From Mycobacterium sp. ST-F2 (GTDB lineage Bacteria > Actinomycetota > Actinomycetes > Mycobacteriales > Mycobacteriaceae): 64,000 bases of DNA. The first letter of the stretch is position 1. Every line of letters begins with the position of its first letter. The position numbers and the translations under genes are program-made. The DNA lies in NCBI RefSeq assembly GCF_001905655.1, contig NZ_JMHT01000053.1, positions 1 through 64,000 of the forward strand. The letters are read 5' to 3'. A model generated the notes under the pieces. The model worked only from the letters and a program-made list of their open reading frames with translations. It made no database searches and was not told the DNA's origin. Below, piece by piece: positions 1 through 8,034 of this stretch.

Positions 1-436
1 GGCCGACAGCAGCTGACCGTTCTACACCCTCAATCATGAAGAGCCCGTTTACGGCGGTCGAATCGGATTATCGACGTGGTCATCGGAGCATTTATACCGC
101 TGTCACCATTGAGTCTCGACTCGGATGGGAAAATATTTGCCAGTGTGTCTTTTCATTCTGAAAGTATGTATTCTGACCTGCATATTCACCTCGTCGATCG
201 GTCGGCACGCGGCATTGCGATAATTTGCACTAAATTGCCAGGAAATTCCCAGAAATGCGCGAATTCAAGCGGTGGCCAGGGCAATTAATTAGCCGCCCGG
301 TCAATAATGAACGTGAATCGCTCGGGCAAAGTCATTTGACGGGGCAACTATCGAAGTCTCGCGCTCGCCGACGGCACCGAGTGCAAAGGTGCCGTGTGGC
401 CGCTGTGGTGGATGGTGAATTCGGCGCAGAACGACG
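1..436. other. Intergenic stretch, no gene recognised
   Basis: No reading frame here has mycobacterial codon character or a recognisable protein. The first 350 bases are clearly less GC-rich than the rest of the window, and the short open frames of 70-84 codons look fortuitous. It may carry the 3' flank of a gene lying to the left of the window. Confidence 0.5.
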
Positions 437-471
437 CGCAAAACAAAGGACCGGCCTGGTCAGGCCGGTCC
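437..471 (-). terminator. Intrinsic terminator of tRNA-Gly
   Basis: A perfect 10-bp stem (448-457 with 462-471, arm GGACCGGCCT, loop GGTC) lies just downstream of tRNA-Gly on the minus strand. It is followed on that strand by the T-rich tail TTTGTTTTG. Confidence 0.8.
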
Positions 472-473
472 TA

Positions 474-547
474 TGGAGCGGGCGACGGGAATCGAACCCG
501 CGTAGCTAGTTTGGAAGACTAGGGCTCTACCATTGAGCTACGCCCGC
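474..547 (-). tRNA. tRNA-Gly (anticodon TCC)
   Basis: On the minus strand the sequence opens with GCGGGCGTAGCTCAATGGTA. It has the anticodon loop CTTCCAA (anticodon TCC, reads GGA), a T arm GGGTTCGATTCCC, an acceptor stem GCGGGCG/CGCCCGC and an encoded CCA end at 474-476. An intrinsic terminator follows directly. Confidence 0.97.
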
Positions 548-669
548 GTGCACTGCTGCGATCACAGTACCGGCAGACAGTACCGGGACAGCGGCCGCCA
601 ATCCAATTGATGGTGTCGCGTGTCTAGGACGTAGTATCTCGACCGCGGTAATGCGACCGCGACGAGGCA

Positions 670-746
670 CGGGGTGTAGCGCAGCTTGGTAGCGCATCCG
701 CTTTGGGAGCGGAAGGCCGCAGGTTCAAATCCTGTCACCCCGACCA
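670..746 (+). tRNA. tRNA-Pro (anticodon TGG)
   Basis: This is a 77-nt cloverleaf with acceptor stem CGGGGTG/CACCCCG, anticodon loop TTTGGGA (anticodon TGG, reads CCA), T arm AGGTTCAAATCCT and an encoded CCA end. It lies 38 bases upstream of tig, as in related mycobacteria. Confidence 0.97.
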
Positions 747-784
747 CCAACTGATGGCATGTACACAAAACAAGGAGTAACGCT

Positions 785-2305
785 GTGAAGAGCACCGTGG
801 AGCAGTTGAGCCCCACCCGGGTTCGCATCAACGTGGAGGTGCCCTTCACCGAGCTTCAACCCGAGTTCACCGAGGCCTACAAGGAGCTGGCCAAGCAGGT
901 CCGCCTGCCCGGCTTCCGCCCCGGCAAGGCCCCGGCCAAGCTGCTCGAGGCCCGCATCGGCCGCGGCGCCGTGCTGGAGCAGGTCGTCAACAGCGCCATC
1001 CCGGCCCGCTACAGCGAGGCCGTCACCACCCAGGACGTCAAGCCGCTGGGCCAGCCCGAGATCGACATCACCAAGCTCGAGGACAACGACGAGCTCGTCT
1101 TCACCGCTGAGGTCGACGTCCGTCCGGAGATCACCCTTCCGGACCTCAAGGCCATCAAGATCACCGTCGACCCGATCGTCGTCAACGACGACGAGGTCGA
1201 GGCCGAGCTGGACAACCTGCGCGCCCGCTTCGGCACCCTGACCGGTGTCGAGCGTGCGGCCGCTGACGGCGACTTCGTCTCGCTCGACCTGTCGGCGACC
1301 GTCGACGGCGAGGACGTGCCGGAGGCCAAGACCGAGGGCCTGTCGCACCAGATCGGTTCCGGCCAGCTGATCGAGGGCCTCGACGAGGCCATCATCGGCC
1401 TGAAGGCGGGCGAGTCCAAGGACTTCCCGACCACCCTGGCCGCCGGCGACCACGCCGGTAAGGAAGCCCAGGTCTCCGTCACCGTGAAGTCGGTCAAGGA
1501 GCGCGAGCTGCCGGCGGCGGACGACGACTTCGCCCAGCTGGCCAGCGAATTCGACACCATCGATGAGCTCAAGGAGAGCCTGGTCGCCCAGGTTCGCCGG
1601 GTGAAGCAGATCGGCCAGGCCGAGCAGATCCGCGACAAGGCCGTCGAGGCCCTGCTGGAGCAGATCGAGGTGCCGCTGCCCGAGGCCATCGTCCAGGCCA
1701 CCGTCGACGAGACCGTGCACAGCGCGATCCACGGACTGGACCACGATGAGGCCAAGTTCGAAGAGCAGCTCAAGGAGCAGGGCAGCAGCCGCGAAGAGTT
1801 CGACGCGGACACCCGCACCAACGCCGAGAAGGCCGTCAAGACCCAGCTTCTGATGGATGCCATCGCCGACGAACTGGACGTCAAGGTCGGTCAGGGCGAC
1901 CTGATGGAGCGCATCGCGCTGATGGCCCGCCAGTACGGCATCGAGCCGCAGCAGCTGATTCAGATCCTGCAGCAGAACAACCAGCTGCCGTCCATGTTCG
2001 CCGACATCCGTCGCGGCATGACCATCGCCGCTGTGGTTTCCGGCGCGACCGTCACCGATACCGACGGCAACACCGTCGACACCGCCGAGTTCTTCGGCCC
2101 GGCCGGTGGCGCAGAGGCCGAGGTTGCTGACGAGACCGAGGCTGAGGCCCCGGCGGCTGAGGCCCCGGCGGCCGACGAAGCTCCGGCCGAGGACGACGAG
2201 AAGCCCGCCAAGGCCAAGAAGGCCAAGGCTGAGGCGAAGGACGAGAAGCCGGCCAAGGAGAAGAAGGCCAAGAAGGCCGCCAAGGAATCGAAGGACGAGG
2301 ACTGA
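785..2305 (+). CDS. tig: Trigger factor, ribosome-associated chaperone
   Basis: A 506-residue protein starting at GTG, with AAGGAG about 10 bases upstream. It binds the ribosomal exit tunnel and folds nascent chains with peptidyl-prolyl isomerase activity. The N-terminal ribosome-binding domain carries the signature GFRPGKAP (about residues 43-50). The middle FKBP-like domain spans about 150-240, followed by the helical C-terminal chaperone region. The last 65 residues are a low-complexity tail of Glu/Ala and then Lys/Ala, a usual extension in mycobacterial trigger factors and the reason the protein is longer than the roughly 430 residues of E. coli Tig. It precedes clpP1-clpP2, the conserved actinobacterial order. 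Confidence 0.97.
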   Translation: MKSTVEQLSPTRVRINVEVPFTELQPEFTEAYKELAKQVRLPGFRPGKAPAKLLEARIGRGAVLEQVVNSAIPARYSEAVTTQDVKPLGQPEIDITKLEDNDELVFTAEVDVRPEITLPDLKAIKITVDPIVVNDDEVEAELDNLRARFGTLTGVERAAADGDFVSLDLSATVDGEDVPEAKTEGLSHQIGSGQLIEGLDEAIIGLKAGESKDFPTTLAAGDHAGKEAQVSVTVKSVKERELPAADDDFAQLASEFDTIDELKESLVAQVRRVKQIGQAEQIRDKAVEALLEQIEVPLPEAIVQATVDETVHSAIHGLDHDEAKFEEQLKEQGSSREEFDADTRTNAEKAVKTQLLMDAIADELDVKVGQGDLMERIALMARQYGIEPQQLIQILQQNNQLPSMFADIRRGMTIAAVVSGATVTDTDGNTVDTAEFFGPAGGAEAEVADETEAEAPAAEAPAADEAPAEDDEKPAKAKKAKAEAKDEKPAKEKKAKKAAKESKDED

Positions 2306-2329
2306 GTCCTCAGGTCTCATCGTGGTACT

Positions 2330-2365
2330 GGTGCCGCAGGTGTCCTCAGTGATGCCTGCGGCACC
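2330..2365 (+). terminator. Candidate tig terminator hairpin
   Basis: An 11-bp perfect stem (2330-2340 GGTGCCGCAGG with 2355-2365) encloses a 14-base loop, 24 bases after the tig stop. There is no T tract, so termination strength is uncertain. Confidence 0.5.
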
Positions 2366-2386
2366 GTCCGCTCTGTGGCGTCAGTG

Positions 2387-2401
2387 ACGCTGTGAGCGAA
2401 C
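2387..2401. promoter_or_regulatory. ClgR-like operator upstream of clpP1P2
   Basis: The sequence ACGCTGTGAGCGAAC fits the ClgR box as I recall it from actinobacteria (core CGCY-NAN-RGCGWWS) at all but one position. It lies about 86 bases before the clpP1 start. ClgR is known to activate clpP1P2 in mycobacteria and corynebacteria, so the location makes sense. The consensus is from memory and no matrix scan was possible. Confidence 0.45.
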
Positions 2402-2480
2402 TAGACCGCGTCGGGGACTCGCGGCCGACGGCCGTTGGTTAGTGTCGTGTGAACGAACTCGAGAAAGCAGGTATCCAGTC

Positions 2481-3083
2481 GTGACTGACATGCGTTCAAG
2501 CGCACCGGGGCTCAACCTCACGGACTCGGTCTATGAGCGTTTGCTTGCCGAGCGCATCATCTTCCTGGGCTCACAGGTCGACGACGACATCGCCAACCGG
2601 CTGTGCGCTCAGATCCTGCTGCTGACGGCCGAAGATCCGACCAAAGACATTCACATGTACATCAACTCGCCCGGCGGCTCGATCAGCGCCGGCATGGCGA
2701 TCTTCGACACCATGGAGCTGTCGGAGTGCGACATCGCCACCTACGCGATGGGCATGGCGGCGTCGATGGGTGAGTTCCTGCTCGCCGCCGGCACCAAGGG
2801 CAAGCGCCACGCCCTGCCGCACGCCCGCATCTTGATGCACCAGCCGCTCGGTGGCGTCACCGGTAGCGCGGCGGACATCGCCATCCAGGCCGAGCAGTTC
2901 CACGTCATCAAGAAGGAGATGTTCCGGCTGAACGCCGAGTTCACCGGCAAGAGCATCGAGCAGATCGAGGCCGACTCCGACCGCGACCGCTGGTTCACCG
3001 CGCAGGAAGCGCTGGAATACGGCTTCGTCGACCACATCATCACCCGTGCAAACCTCAACGGCGGCAAGGGAGCCTCGAAGTGA
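2481..3083 (+). CDS. clpP1: ATP-dependent Clp protease proteolytic subunit 1
   Basis: A 200-residue serine peptidase of family S14. Together with ClpP2 it forms the mixed tetradecamer that degrades unfolded and tagged proteins fed by ClpX or ClpC1. The nucleophile Ser lies in [11 protein letters not shown], the catalytic His in [11 protein letters not shown] and the Asp in the following helical region. The oxyanion segment is [14 protein letters not shown] chose GTG 2481 ([13 protein letters not shown]) because the length and N-terminus then match the M. tuberculosis protein. An upstream in-frame GTG at 2442 would add 13 residues without similarity. The stop overlaps clpP2 by 4 bases, so the pair is co-translated. 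Confidence 0.95.
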   Translation: MTDMRSSAPGLNLTDSVYERLLAERIIFLGSQVDDDIANRLCAQILLLTAEDPTKDIHMYINSPGGSISAGMAIFDTMELSECDIATYAMGMAASMGEFLLAAGTKGKRHALPHARILMHQPLGGVTGSAADIAIQAEQFHVIKKEMFRLNAEFTGKSIEQIEADSDRDRWFTAQEALEYGFVDHIITRANLNGGKGASK

Positions 3084-3730
3084 TCTCCAAGCATCTGAAC
3101 CCGGAGCTGGCTCCGCAGGCCCGTTACATCCTGCCGCAGTTCAGCGAGCGCACCCACCTCGGTGAGCGCATCGTCGACCCTTACGCCAAGCTGTTCGACG
3201 AGCGCATCATCTTCCTGGGCGCCCAGGTCGACGACGTGTCCGCCAACGACGTCATGGCCCAGCTGCTGGTGCTCGAGTCGCAGGACCCCGATCGCGACAT
3301 CACCATGTACATCAACTCGCCTGGTGGCTCGTTCACCTCGCTGATGGCGATCTACGACACCATGCAGTACGTGCGGGCCGACATCCAGACGGTCTGCCTC
3401 GGTCAGGCTGCGTCGGCCGCCGCGGTGCTGCTGGCCGCCGGTACGCCAGGCAAGCGCATGGCGCTGCCGAACGCCCGCGTGCTGATCCACCAGCCGTCGC
3501 TCGGTGGCGTCATCCAGGGTCAGTTCTCCGACCTGGAAATCCAGGCCGCCGAGATCGAGCGCATGCGGACCCTCATGGAGGAGACGCTGGCACGGCACAC
3601 CGGCAAGGAAGCCGCCGTCATCCGCAAGGACACCGACCGCGACAAGATCCTGACCGCAGCTGCGGCCAAGGAGTACGGGATCATCGACACGGTGCTCGAG
3701 TACCGCAAGCTCTCGGCCCAGAAGTCCTAG
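3080..3730 (+). CDS. clpP2: ATP-dependent Clp protease proteolytic subunit 2
   Basis: A 216-residue S14 peptidase that pairs with ClpP1. In mycobacteria both rings are needed for activity, and the ClpP2 face contacts the unfoldase. It shows the active-site Ser in [14 protein letters not shown], the His in [12 protein letters not shown], the [16 protein letters not shown] tail segment and the [10 protein letters not shown] oxyanion motif. The start GTG overlaps the clpP1 stop (GTGA). A hairpin terminator follows the stop, so the operon ends here. Confidence 0.95.
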   Translation: MISKHLNPELAPQARYILPQFSERTHLGERIVDPYAKLFDERIIFLGAQVDDVSANDVMAQLLVLESQDPDRDITMYINSPGGSFTSLMAIYDTMQYVRADIQTVCLGQAASAAAVLLAAGTPGKRMALPNARVLIHQPSLGGVIQGQFSDLEIQAAEIERMRTLMEETLARHTGKEAAVIRKDTDRDKILTAAAAKEYGIIDTVLEYRKLSAQKS

Positions 3731-3743
3731 GTCTGTAGACGCG

Positions 3744-3779
3744 CAGCGGCCGTCAGCCATTTCAGGCTGGCGGCCGCTG
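3744..3779. terminator. Terminator hairpin between convergent clpP2 and exported-protein gene
   Basis: A 15-bp stem with one mismatch (3744-3758 with 3765-3779, arm CAGCGGCCGTCAGCC, loop ATTTCA) can serve both strands. It closely resembles the hairpin at 4899-4935 behind the paralogous gene next door. Confidence 0.7.
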
Positions 3780-3787
3780 GCGTTTGT

Positions 3788-4759
3788 TCAGCCCTTGTGA
3801 GGGTTTCCCTTCGGCTTCTTGCTCTTCGGTGAATCGTGTTGTGCCGTCGACGAACTTGGTGCGTCGCTTCGTGGTGTTGTCTGCCGTCCCGGCTTGGGTG
3901 AATCTTTCGTATGCGTCGAGCCCTGGTCGTCGGACGATGCCAGTGCCGTCGCCGGGTTGGCGGCATCACCCTTCGGTTTCATGGGCGCAGGTCGCTTGAT
4001 CGGTGAGCCCATCGGCGCGCGGTGCTTGGTGTCGGTCGCCAGATCGGCGGTGGTGTCTGTCGATGTACCTGCGGCCGGGGTGTCGGGGGACTTCACCGCG
4101 GCAAGTGGCGCGGGTGCGCCGGCGGGCGTGGCCGCGAACGGCAACGGCAGTGCCGGCAACGCCGCCTTCAAGAGTTGGGTCGCGACCGTGACGAGCCCAC
4201 CTACCACCAGACCTACCGCGACGATGGGAGCGCCCGCGAAGCTCAGCGCCGCGACAAGTGCGCCGCCGAGTTGTGGCACGGGTGCAAAGAACTGGTAGAG
4301 CCCCGGGATCGACGACAGGAATCCTGTTACGAGCACGCCGCTGATGAAAACGGAGATGACAGCCCCGGCAACGATCACGGAGGGAATAGCCGCGACCGCG
4401 GTCACAATCGGTCCCACAATGGGCAAGTTGGCCGCCCCGCTGATGAGGCTGGGTATGTCGATCGCTGCCACGGGCGTCGGCGCGATGGCGGCGGCCGGTG
4501 TCGGTGACGCCACCGTGTCGGCTGCAGTCGGGGTCGGGGCCGGAAGGTGGACCGCGAGCTTCTGCTTCACATCGTGCTGTGTCGCAGTCAAAAATGTTGA
4601 CAGCGAAGTGAATTGGACCGCTGTAGTGTCTATTCGTCCCGTGGCGGCCACGGCCGGCGCCGCGATGAGCGGGTTGGTGACCTGGGCCGCGGCCAGTGTG
4701 CAGACGGTGATGGTGGCGCAGCCGACGCGGTGGATTGCCGAGGTGCGGTATGTGGTCAT
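3788..4759 (-). CDS. Exported Ala/Pro-rich protein, paralogue of the neighbouring gene
   Basis: A 323-residue protein of unknown function. The N-terminus (ATITVCTLAAAQV, then PLIAAPAVAA) looks like a signal peptide. The mature part starts with a short polar segment containing DTTAVQFTSL and DVKQKL. Three or four hydrophobic Ala/Val/Gly-rich segments follow (about residues 105-200). The last 100 residues are disordered, rich in Pro, Ser, Thr and Lys, and end KSKKPKGNPHKG. The protein at 4959-6134 has the same architecture and a matching AVEF...QQVLDQL segment, so the two look like a tandem duplication. A surface or envelope role is plausible, but nothing in the sequence fixes it. Confidence 0.75.
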   Translation of the reverse strand: MTTYRTSAIHRVGCATITVCTLAAAQVTNPLIAAPAVAATGRIDTTAVQFTSLSTFLTATQHDVKQKLAVHLPAPTPTAADTVASPTPAAAIAPTPVAAIDIPSLISGAANLPIVGPIVTAVAAIPSVIVAGAVISVFISGVLVTGFLSSIPGLYQFFAPVPQLGGALVAALSFAGAPIVAVGLVVGGLVTVATQLLKAALPALPLPFAATPAGAPAPLAAVKSPDTPAAGTSTDTTADLATDTKHRAPMGSPIKRPAPMKPKGDAANPATALASSDDQGSTHTKDSPKPGRQTTPRSDAPSSSTAQHDSPKSKKPKGNPHKG

Positions 4760-4841
4760 GGTTGCCTCCCCAGGTGGGTGTCGGCGAAGGCCGTCGACGC
4801 GGACTGTCCGATAATTATCTCGCGCGTCAACGGCTGTGACT

Positions 4842-4857
4842 CAGTACTCGGGTACTG
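4842..4857. promoter_or_regulatory. Palindrome AGTA-N6-TACT upstream of exported-protein gene
   Basis: The palindrome CAGTAC-TCGG-GTACTG lies 83 bases upstream of the start of the minus-strand gene ending at 3788. Its half-sites AGTA-N6-TACT match the centre of the 18-bp operator seen twice at 57.0 and 60.9 kb. The match is short, so a shared regulator is only a suggestion. Confidence 0.3.
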
Positions 4858-4898
4858 CATTTGGCCAGAGGCGCGACACCCGCTGTCTGTCGGACGGG

Positions 4899-4935
4899 CA
4901 GCGACCGCCGGCCTTCTTCAGGCCGGCGGCCGCTG
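4899..4935 (-). terminator. Terminator hairpin behind the second exported paralogue
   Basis: A 16-bp stem with one mismatch (4899-4914 with 4920-4935, loop TCTTC) lies 23 bases past the stop of the minus-strand gene ending at 4959. It shares the arm CAGCGGCCGCC-R-GCCTGAA with the hairpin at 3744-3779. Confidence 0.65.
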
Positions 4936-4958
4936 ACGTTCGCCCCGCCGCGTCCCGG

Positions 4959-6134
4959 CTACTTGGGAGCGCTCGCGTGGCGGTCTTTCTTTGTCGGCTT
5001 CGCGTGCCTGGGGGTGTCGTCACCCGACGTGCCCTTGGTCTGGGTGCTGTCGGTGCTGTCCGCATCCTTCGTCGGTGTCGCAGCTGTCGCTGACGGCCGG
5101 TGGGGCCGCGGCTTCGGAGCAATCTTCGCGGGCTTCTTGCCGGCCTTCTTGGTTGTGTCGATGGGATCTGCGGCTGAATTATCTTGTGCTGCAGATGGTT
5201 TGATCCCCGCGCTGGGATTCGGGGTGGCTGCATCGAGTGGCGTCACCGGCAGTGGATTGACCCGATACGGCAGTGGTTTGCCTGTCACCAGTACCGAAAC
5301 GAAGTTCGCGGCGGCAATAACGGGGGACAGGGCCGCAAACGCCCAACTGATCGTCGACCCGATCGGAGCGAGCGCGCGCGGCAGCTGCAGGCCCGACATC
5401 AGGACGAACGGCACGGACAGGAACACTCCGGCGAAGGCCTGGCTCGCCCGCGTCAGCCTTGACTGGACGAAGCTGATCGGGTTGGTGCCGGGGACGGCTG
5501 CCGTGGGTGCCGGTGTCGCTGCCAATGTGGCAGGCGGCGTGGTGGTGACCGCCGTCGAGACCACGGGTTCAGCCGCCGTTGGCGCTGGGACGGCGGCGAA
5601 ACTGGACAGCAGCGACCCGGGTACCGGCAGCCCCGTGAGAACTGACAGGAACGTCGCCACGGCCAACACCGGGGATGCGATCAGGTAACCCGCGATGTAG
5701 GCGAGGGACGTCAGCGAGATGCCCTGGGTGAACAGGTTGAACCCGAGGATGAAGGCCATTGAGGCCAACGCCTGCGCGGTGTATGTGAATGCGCTGCCGA
5801 CCCGCGATGCGATGGCGCCAACCACGTCGGCGCCGGGGACGGCGGCCGCGGGTACTGGTGTCGCTGCCAGCGGCACCGCGCCTGTGTTGGTCGCCGCCGC
5901 GCGGGTCAGCTGGTCGAGCACCTGCTGCTTACGCGTCGTCAGGTCTTGGACGAACGCGGCGAATTCGACTGCCCGGGTTTCGAAGCGTGGGCTGACGAGG
6001 ACGGTTTGTGGCGTCGGGCGAAGCGGGTCGCTGATCAGGGTGCCCGTCAGTGCGCACGCGGTCACGATGGCGCATCCGGCGCCCGTGCGTATTGCGTGCC
6101 GTCGTCTGGGCAAGGCCACTGCGGTGACAGTCAT
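4959..6134 (-). CDS. Exported Ala/Pro-rich protein, tandem paralogue
   Basis: A 391-residue protein of unknown function. I place the start at ATG 6134 because GGAAGGA stands at the right distance and MTVTAVALPRRRHAIRTGAG opens a signal-like segment. Longer frames upstream lack coding character. The mature part has a polar segment (FETRAVEFAAFVQDL...KQQVLDQL), several hydrophobic segments (about residues 90-300, with FILGFNLFTQGISL and YIAGYLIASPVLAV) and a Lys/Pro/Thr-rich tail ending KKDRHASAPK. The twin lies downstream at 3788-4759 with its own terminator-like hairpin. An envelope or secreted role is likely; the precise function is unknown. Confidence 0.75.
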   Translation of the reverse strand: MTVTAVALPRRRHAIRTGAGCAIVTACALTGTLISDPLRPTPQTVLVSPRFETRAVEFAAFVQDLTTRKQQVLDQLTRAAATNTGAVPLAATPVPAAAVPGADVVGAIASRVGSAFTYTAQALASMAFILGFNLFTQGISLTSLAYIAGYLIASPVLAVATFLSVLTGLPVPGSLLSSFAAVPAPTAAEPVVSTAVTTTPPATLAATPAPTAAVPGTNPISFVQSRLTRASQAFAGVFLSVPFVLMSGLQLPRALAPIGSTISWAFAALSPVIAAANFVSVLVTGKPLPYRVNPLPVTPLDAATPNPSAGIKPSAAQDNSAADPIDTTKKAGKKPAKIAPKPRPHRPSATAATPTKDADSTDSTQTKGTSGDDTPRHAKPTKKDRHASAPK

Positions 6135-6200
6135 GGGTCCGTCCTTCCGTCGGGGTTTGCGTGCCACGAGAATTTTCGAACCCGTCAGAATCTGTGCGTT

Positions 6201-6216
6201 GAGTAGTCGACTACCC
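6201..6216. promoter_or_regulatory. Palindrome GAGTA-N6-TACCC in a divergent promoter region
   Basis: The perfect 12-bp palindrome GTAGTCGACTAC (6203-6214) sits inside GAGTA-GTCGAC-TACCC. It lies 67 bases upstream of the minus-strand exported protein and 100 bases upstream of the plus-strand gene at 6316. The outer half-sites match GAGTA-N6-TACTC at 57.0 and 60.9 kb with one mismatch. Confidence 0.35.
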
Positions 6217-6315
6217 ATATCTGTGGGGCGCCCTTCCGGCCCCAAGAATCCGCCAAGACGCCCGACGCACCCTGTGACGTGACCGCCATTTCCGGCCACT
6301 CGAACAGGACCCGCC

Positions 6316-7524
6316 ATGAGCCGACCCTCACGCCGCGCCGTCGCCGCGCTCGCGATTGCCGTACTCACCGCAGCCACGGTGAGTCTTCCGGTGGCCCAGG
6401 CCAATCCGGTTCCAGATGCGTCGGTGCAGGTGCCCTGGGATCAGGTCGGCGACGGCTGGACCCTGGCCACCTGGAACCCCGTGCGCGGACGCCGCCCCGG
6501 GGAGCGCCCTGCCCCTGACGAGGCGCCGCCCGAGAAGACCGCCAACACACTGTTCCTCATCGACCCGGCGGGGCGCCGATACGCCATCACCACGTTCGCG
6601 CCCAACGACAAGGGGTGGAAGCCACGTCTGGTGGATTGGTCGGGCGATGGCGGACGCGCACTGATGTCGACGGGGGACTCGGTGATCGTGGTCGATCTAC
6701 ACACCGGCAGTCAGACGTCGTTCCCGTCATCGGCGTCCGCCCGCTTCAGCCGCCCGAACGGTGAAGCGATCGTGTTGTCCACCAGCATTCCGGACCGGCC
6801 CGGCACCTTGCAGCGCGTCGACCTCGCCGGCAACGTGCAATTGACCTACCCGACCGAGAATCCCGCGGGCGCGGGCCGTTTCGGTGGCGACTACCTGGAA
6901 ACCCCCGACGGCACCACCCTCGTGCTGTCGACGTCGAACCGCGGCCATGACGAGCCGGCGCGGACCGACAACAGCTTCGTGCTCATGGGCAATGACGGGA
7001 CCGTCGGGCGCGTGCTGCCGGCGCCGATGCCCGACGCCGTCTGCCGGACCGTCCGCTGGCTGGCGCCAACGGATTTCGTCGCCAGTTGCTCCACGCTGCG
7101 GTCTGCGGCCGGCCAGCTCTGGAAGGTGCCGCTCGACGGATCGGCGCCGACCGCGCTGACCGCCCTCAACAACGCCAAGAACGAGCCCGGATTCGAGGGT
7201 GACTACGGCGACGTCGCCGCATGGCAGCTGCCGAGCGGCACCTTCGTGCAATCCCTCGGAGCCTGCGGCGTGGTGTTCCTGTCTCGCGTGACGGCCGATG
7301 GCCACACCCAGCGAGTCAAGGTGCCCGGGGCGGGCAACAACATCGACGTCGTCGGTGCGTCCGGCGGCTCGTTGGTCTTGAAGTCGACAACCGGGTGCAG
7401 CCCCTCGGAGGCACTGATGTCCTACGACCCGGCGGCGAACGCCACCAAGGTGCTGCTCGGCCCCACCGTCAATGACGGGCACGTCGTCGATGCCCTGACC
7501 TTCGGCGTGGGCTACCGGTCGTGA
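6316..7524 (+). CDS. Secreted protein, probable beta-propeller-like fold
   Basis: A 402-residue protein of unknown function. The signal peptide MSRPSRRAVAALAIAVLTAA...VAQA is followed by NPVPDAS, giving a likely cleavage site after residue 29. The mature chain has repeating short segments of the kind found in TolB/WD-like propellers (TLFLIDPAGRRYAIT, SVIVVDLHTGSQTSF, TLQRVDLAGNVQLTY, SFVLMGNDGTVGRVL, QLWKVPLDGSAPTAL, ALMSYDPAANATKVL). Several Cys residues in the C-terminal half could form disulfides outside the membrane. The stop overlaps the next small exported protein, so the two form one unit. The propeller assignment rests on repeat spacing by eye. Confidence 0.75.
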   Translation: MSRPSRRAVAALAIAVLTAATVSLPVAQANPVPDASVQVPWDQVGDGWTLATWNPVRGRRPGERPAPDEAPPEKTANTLFLIDPAGRRYAITTFAPNDKGWKPRLVDWSGDGGRALMSTGDSVIVVDLHTGSQTSFPSSASARFSRPNGEAIVLSTSIPDRPGTLQRVDLAGNVQLTYPTENPAGAGRFGGDYLETPDGTTLVLSTSNRGHDEPARTDNSFVLMGNDGTVGRVLPAPMPDAVCRTVRWLAPTDFVASCSTLRSAAGQLWKVPLDGSAPTALTALNNAKNEPGFEGDYGDVAAWQLPSGTFVQSLGACGVVFLSRVTADGHTQRVKVPGAGNNIDVVGASGGSLVLKSTTGCSPSEALMSYDPAANATKVLLGPTVNDGHVVDALTFGVGYRS

Positions 7525-8015
7525 TGCGGTGGGTGCCGGTTCTGGCATGCATGGCCGTCGCTGTCACCCTGACCCCGACGGCGCGAGCCGACGACGCCCG
7601 CACCTCCGAGGCTTGCACGTGGGTGAGGACCGACGAAGCCGCGGTTTTTCTCGAAGGCCCGGCCACAGCCGAGCCGATCCGGACACAGCTGCCCGAATTG
7701 TCTTGCGTCTACCGGGCATTCGATGAGCCGATGGGCCGGCGCAGCGTGCTGTCCGATCTTCGATTCGCCGACGCGTTCCCGTGGGAAGCCGCAACGACAT
7801 TCAAGGAGGTGGCTGGGTGGCCCAATGCCACCGAGGTCGACGGCGTGGGCCTGCGGGCAGTCTGCACGTATGAACCCGATGTCACGCCGCCGTCGACCAC
7901 TCTCACCGTGCTGTTGACGGGCGAACGGCTGTACCGCGTGACGGGCAGCTATGTGTGGCGCTGCGACACGTTGAAGACGTTTGCGGAACTGGCAATAGCC
8001 CGCATCGGCCCATAG
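7521..8015 (+). CDS. Small exported protein
   Basis: A protein of 163-164 residues of unknown function. The N-terminus RWVPVLACMAVAVTLTPTARADD is a typical signal peptide ending in ARA. The mature domain has four Cys residues (CTW, SCVY, VCTY, WRCD) that could make two disulfides, and resembles the small DUF3558-like or sensor domains common on mycobacterial surfaces, though I cannot name a family. GTG 7521 and ATG 7524 both overlap the previous stop, which implies translational coupling to the propeller-like protein. The EmbR-type regulator starts 19 bases after its stop. Confidence 0.7.
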   Translation: MMRWVPVLACMAVAVTLTPTARADDARTSEACTWVRTDEAAVFLEGPATAEPIRTQLPELSCVYRAFDEPMGRRSVLSDLRFADAFPWEAATTFKEVAGWPNATEVDGVGLRAVCTYEPDVTPPSTTLTVLLTGERLYRVTGSYVWRCDTLKTFAELAIARIGP

Positions 8016-8034
8016 CACCGGATACCCTCGGCCC

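Noticed and set aside
725-2320. Long minus-strand open frame opposite tig (531 codons)
   Set aside because: It is a shadow of tig, composed of Leu/Gly/Asp-rich antisense codons, and has no similarity to known proteins.
3819-6282. Several plus-strand frames of 60-275 codons opposite the exported paralogues
   Set aside because: They are antisense shadows of Ala/Pro/Val-rich genes with high GC third positions.
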